Shown one piece after another: positions 63,758-64,000 of a stretch of DNA of 64,000 bases. Made by a program: the position numbers and the translations under genes. The first letter of the stretch is position 1. Every line of letters begins with the position of its first letter. Origin of the DNA: Neobacillus cucumis (lineage in GTDB: Bacteria > Bacillota > Bacilli > Bacillales > Cytobacillaceae); contig NZ_PGVE01000052.1 in assembly GCF_002860255.1 (NCBI RefSeq), positions 94,424 to 158,423 on the forward strand, read 5' to 3'. The notes under the pieces were generated by a model that saw only the letters and a list, made by a program, of their open reading frames with translations, searched no databases and was not told the DNA's origin.

Positions 63758-64000
63758 GTCTTCAAGAAGACGTATTAAGGACAAAATCTAAGAAGAAAAT
63801 CCAAGAAGAGTCTTCAAGAAGGCGTATTGTGGACAAAAGCCAAGAAAAAAATCTAAAAAGTGTCTTCAAGAAGGCGTCTTGAGGACAAAATCCAAGAAGA
63901 AAATCCAAAAAGTGTCTTCAAGAAGTCGCCTTGAGGACAAAATCCAAGAAGGAAATCCAAGAAGAGTCTTCAAGAAGGCGTCTTGAGGACAAAATCCAAG
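63758..64000. repeat. Tandem array of 52-bp units with hairpins, runs off the end
   Basis: Units begin with GTCTTCAAGA at 63758, 63810, 63862, 63914 and 63966, exactly 52 bp apart; the fifth is cut by the window end. In each, GTCTTCAAGA can pair with TCTTGAGGAC (one G-U in intact units) around AGGCG, and the rest is A-rich (AAAATCCAAGAAGAAAATCC). Units 1 and 2 carry a few changes. The period is not a multiple of three, so no repeated peptide is coded. The lead-in from 63695 holds nothing else. Confidence 0.95.

Overview
The window reads as chromosomal DNA of a low-GC, spore-forming member of the Bacillaceae (Neobacillus/Bacillus-like). The reasons are a complete gerA-type germinant-receptor operon, an Spx regulator followed by a tiny stress protein, an IDEAL-domain protein, AGGAGG-type ribosome sites with frequent TTG/GTG starts, cre-like sites and many T-tailed hairpin terminators. 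I saw no tRNA, rRNA, CRISPR array, intact transposase or prophage.

Layout. (1) 0-2.5 kb: an ABC-F ATPase, a zinc-ribbon gene remnant and a structured terminator-like RNA. (2) 2.6-20.6 kb: a sugar island. A YesN/YesM-type two-component pair plus its own sugar-binding protein sits in front of FucU, an RbsA/RbsC/RbsB-like ABC importer, a Gfo/Idh/MocA dehydrogenase, a class II aldolase, a rhamnulokinase-like kinase and L-fucose isomerase. After a strong terminator come a TalC/FSA-type aldolase, a XylB-like kinase and a ribulokinase-type (AraK-like) kinase. The first part fits import and breakdown of L-fucose or D-arabinose; the substrate of the second part is open. (3) 20.6-26 kb: a decay zone. 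It holds the 5' part of a group II intron sitting directly behind a terminator, the C-terminal stub of a DUF3427 protein, and frameshifted Nudix, DUF899 and DUF429 genes, plus an intact MFS/ArsR pair. (4) 26-28 kb: Spx, a 44-aa stress protein, Rrf2 and IDEAL-domain genes. (5) 28-36.3 kb: a complete alpha-galactoside module (LacI regulator, ABC importer, GH36 and GH4 alpha-galactosidases). (6) 36.4-36.8 kb: a 52-bp tandem array. (7) 37-42.5 kb: MFS exporter, HAD phosphatase, RibD, stand-alone GTP cyclohydrolase II and FAD monooxygenase, all on the minus strand, with a divergent HxlR regulator. This is only the front half of riboflavin synthesis plus a tailoring enzyme and an exporter, and it is the best candidate here for an undescribed pathway. 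(8) 42.5-49.5 kb: assorted genes, including a 5'-truncated GH43 arabinanase and a frameshifted MFS gene. (9) 49.6-53.8 kb: FMN-binding lipoprotein-like protein, ApbE, an RnfD-like membrane protein and a two-component pair, i.e. a flavin-based electron-transfer module. (10) 54.5-58.8 kb: DoxX, EamA, YetF, S66 peptidase and HAD genes. (11) 58.9-63 kb: gerA/B/C plus a 50-aa membrane protein. (12) 63.1-64 kb: VanZ-like protein, then a second 52-bp tandem array that runs off the end.

Two themes recur. One is plant-polysaccharide sugar use, partly eroded: the arabinanase stub and the lone ribulokinase suggest a lost arabinan/arabinose pathway. The other is gene decay by single-base indels. Those indels lie mostly in short homopolymers, so read-level checks are needed before calling the genes dead. 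All family assignments are by reading the protein sequence; no database search was run.
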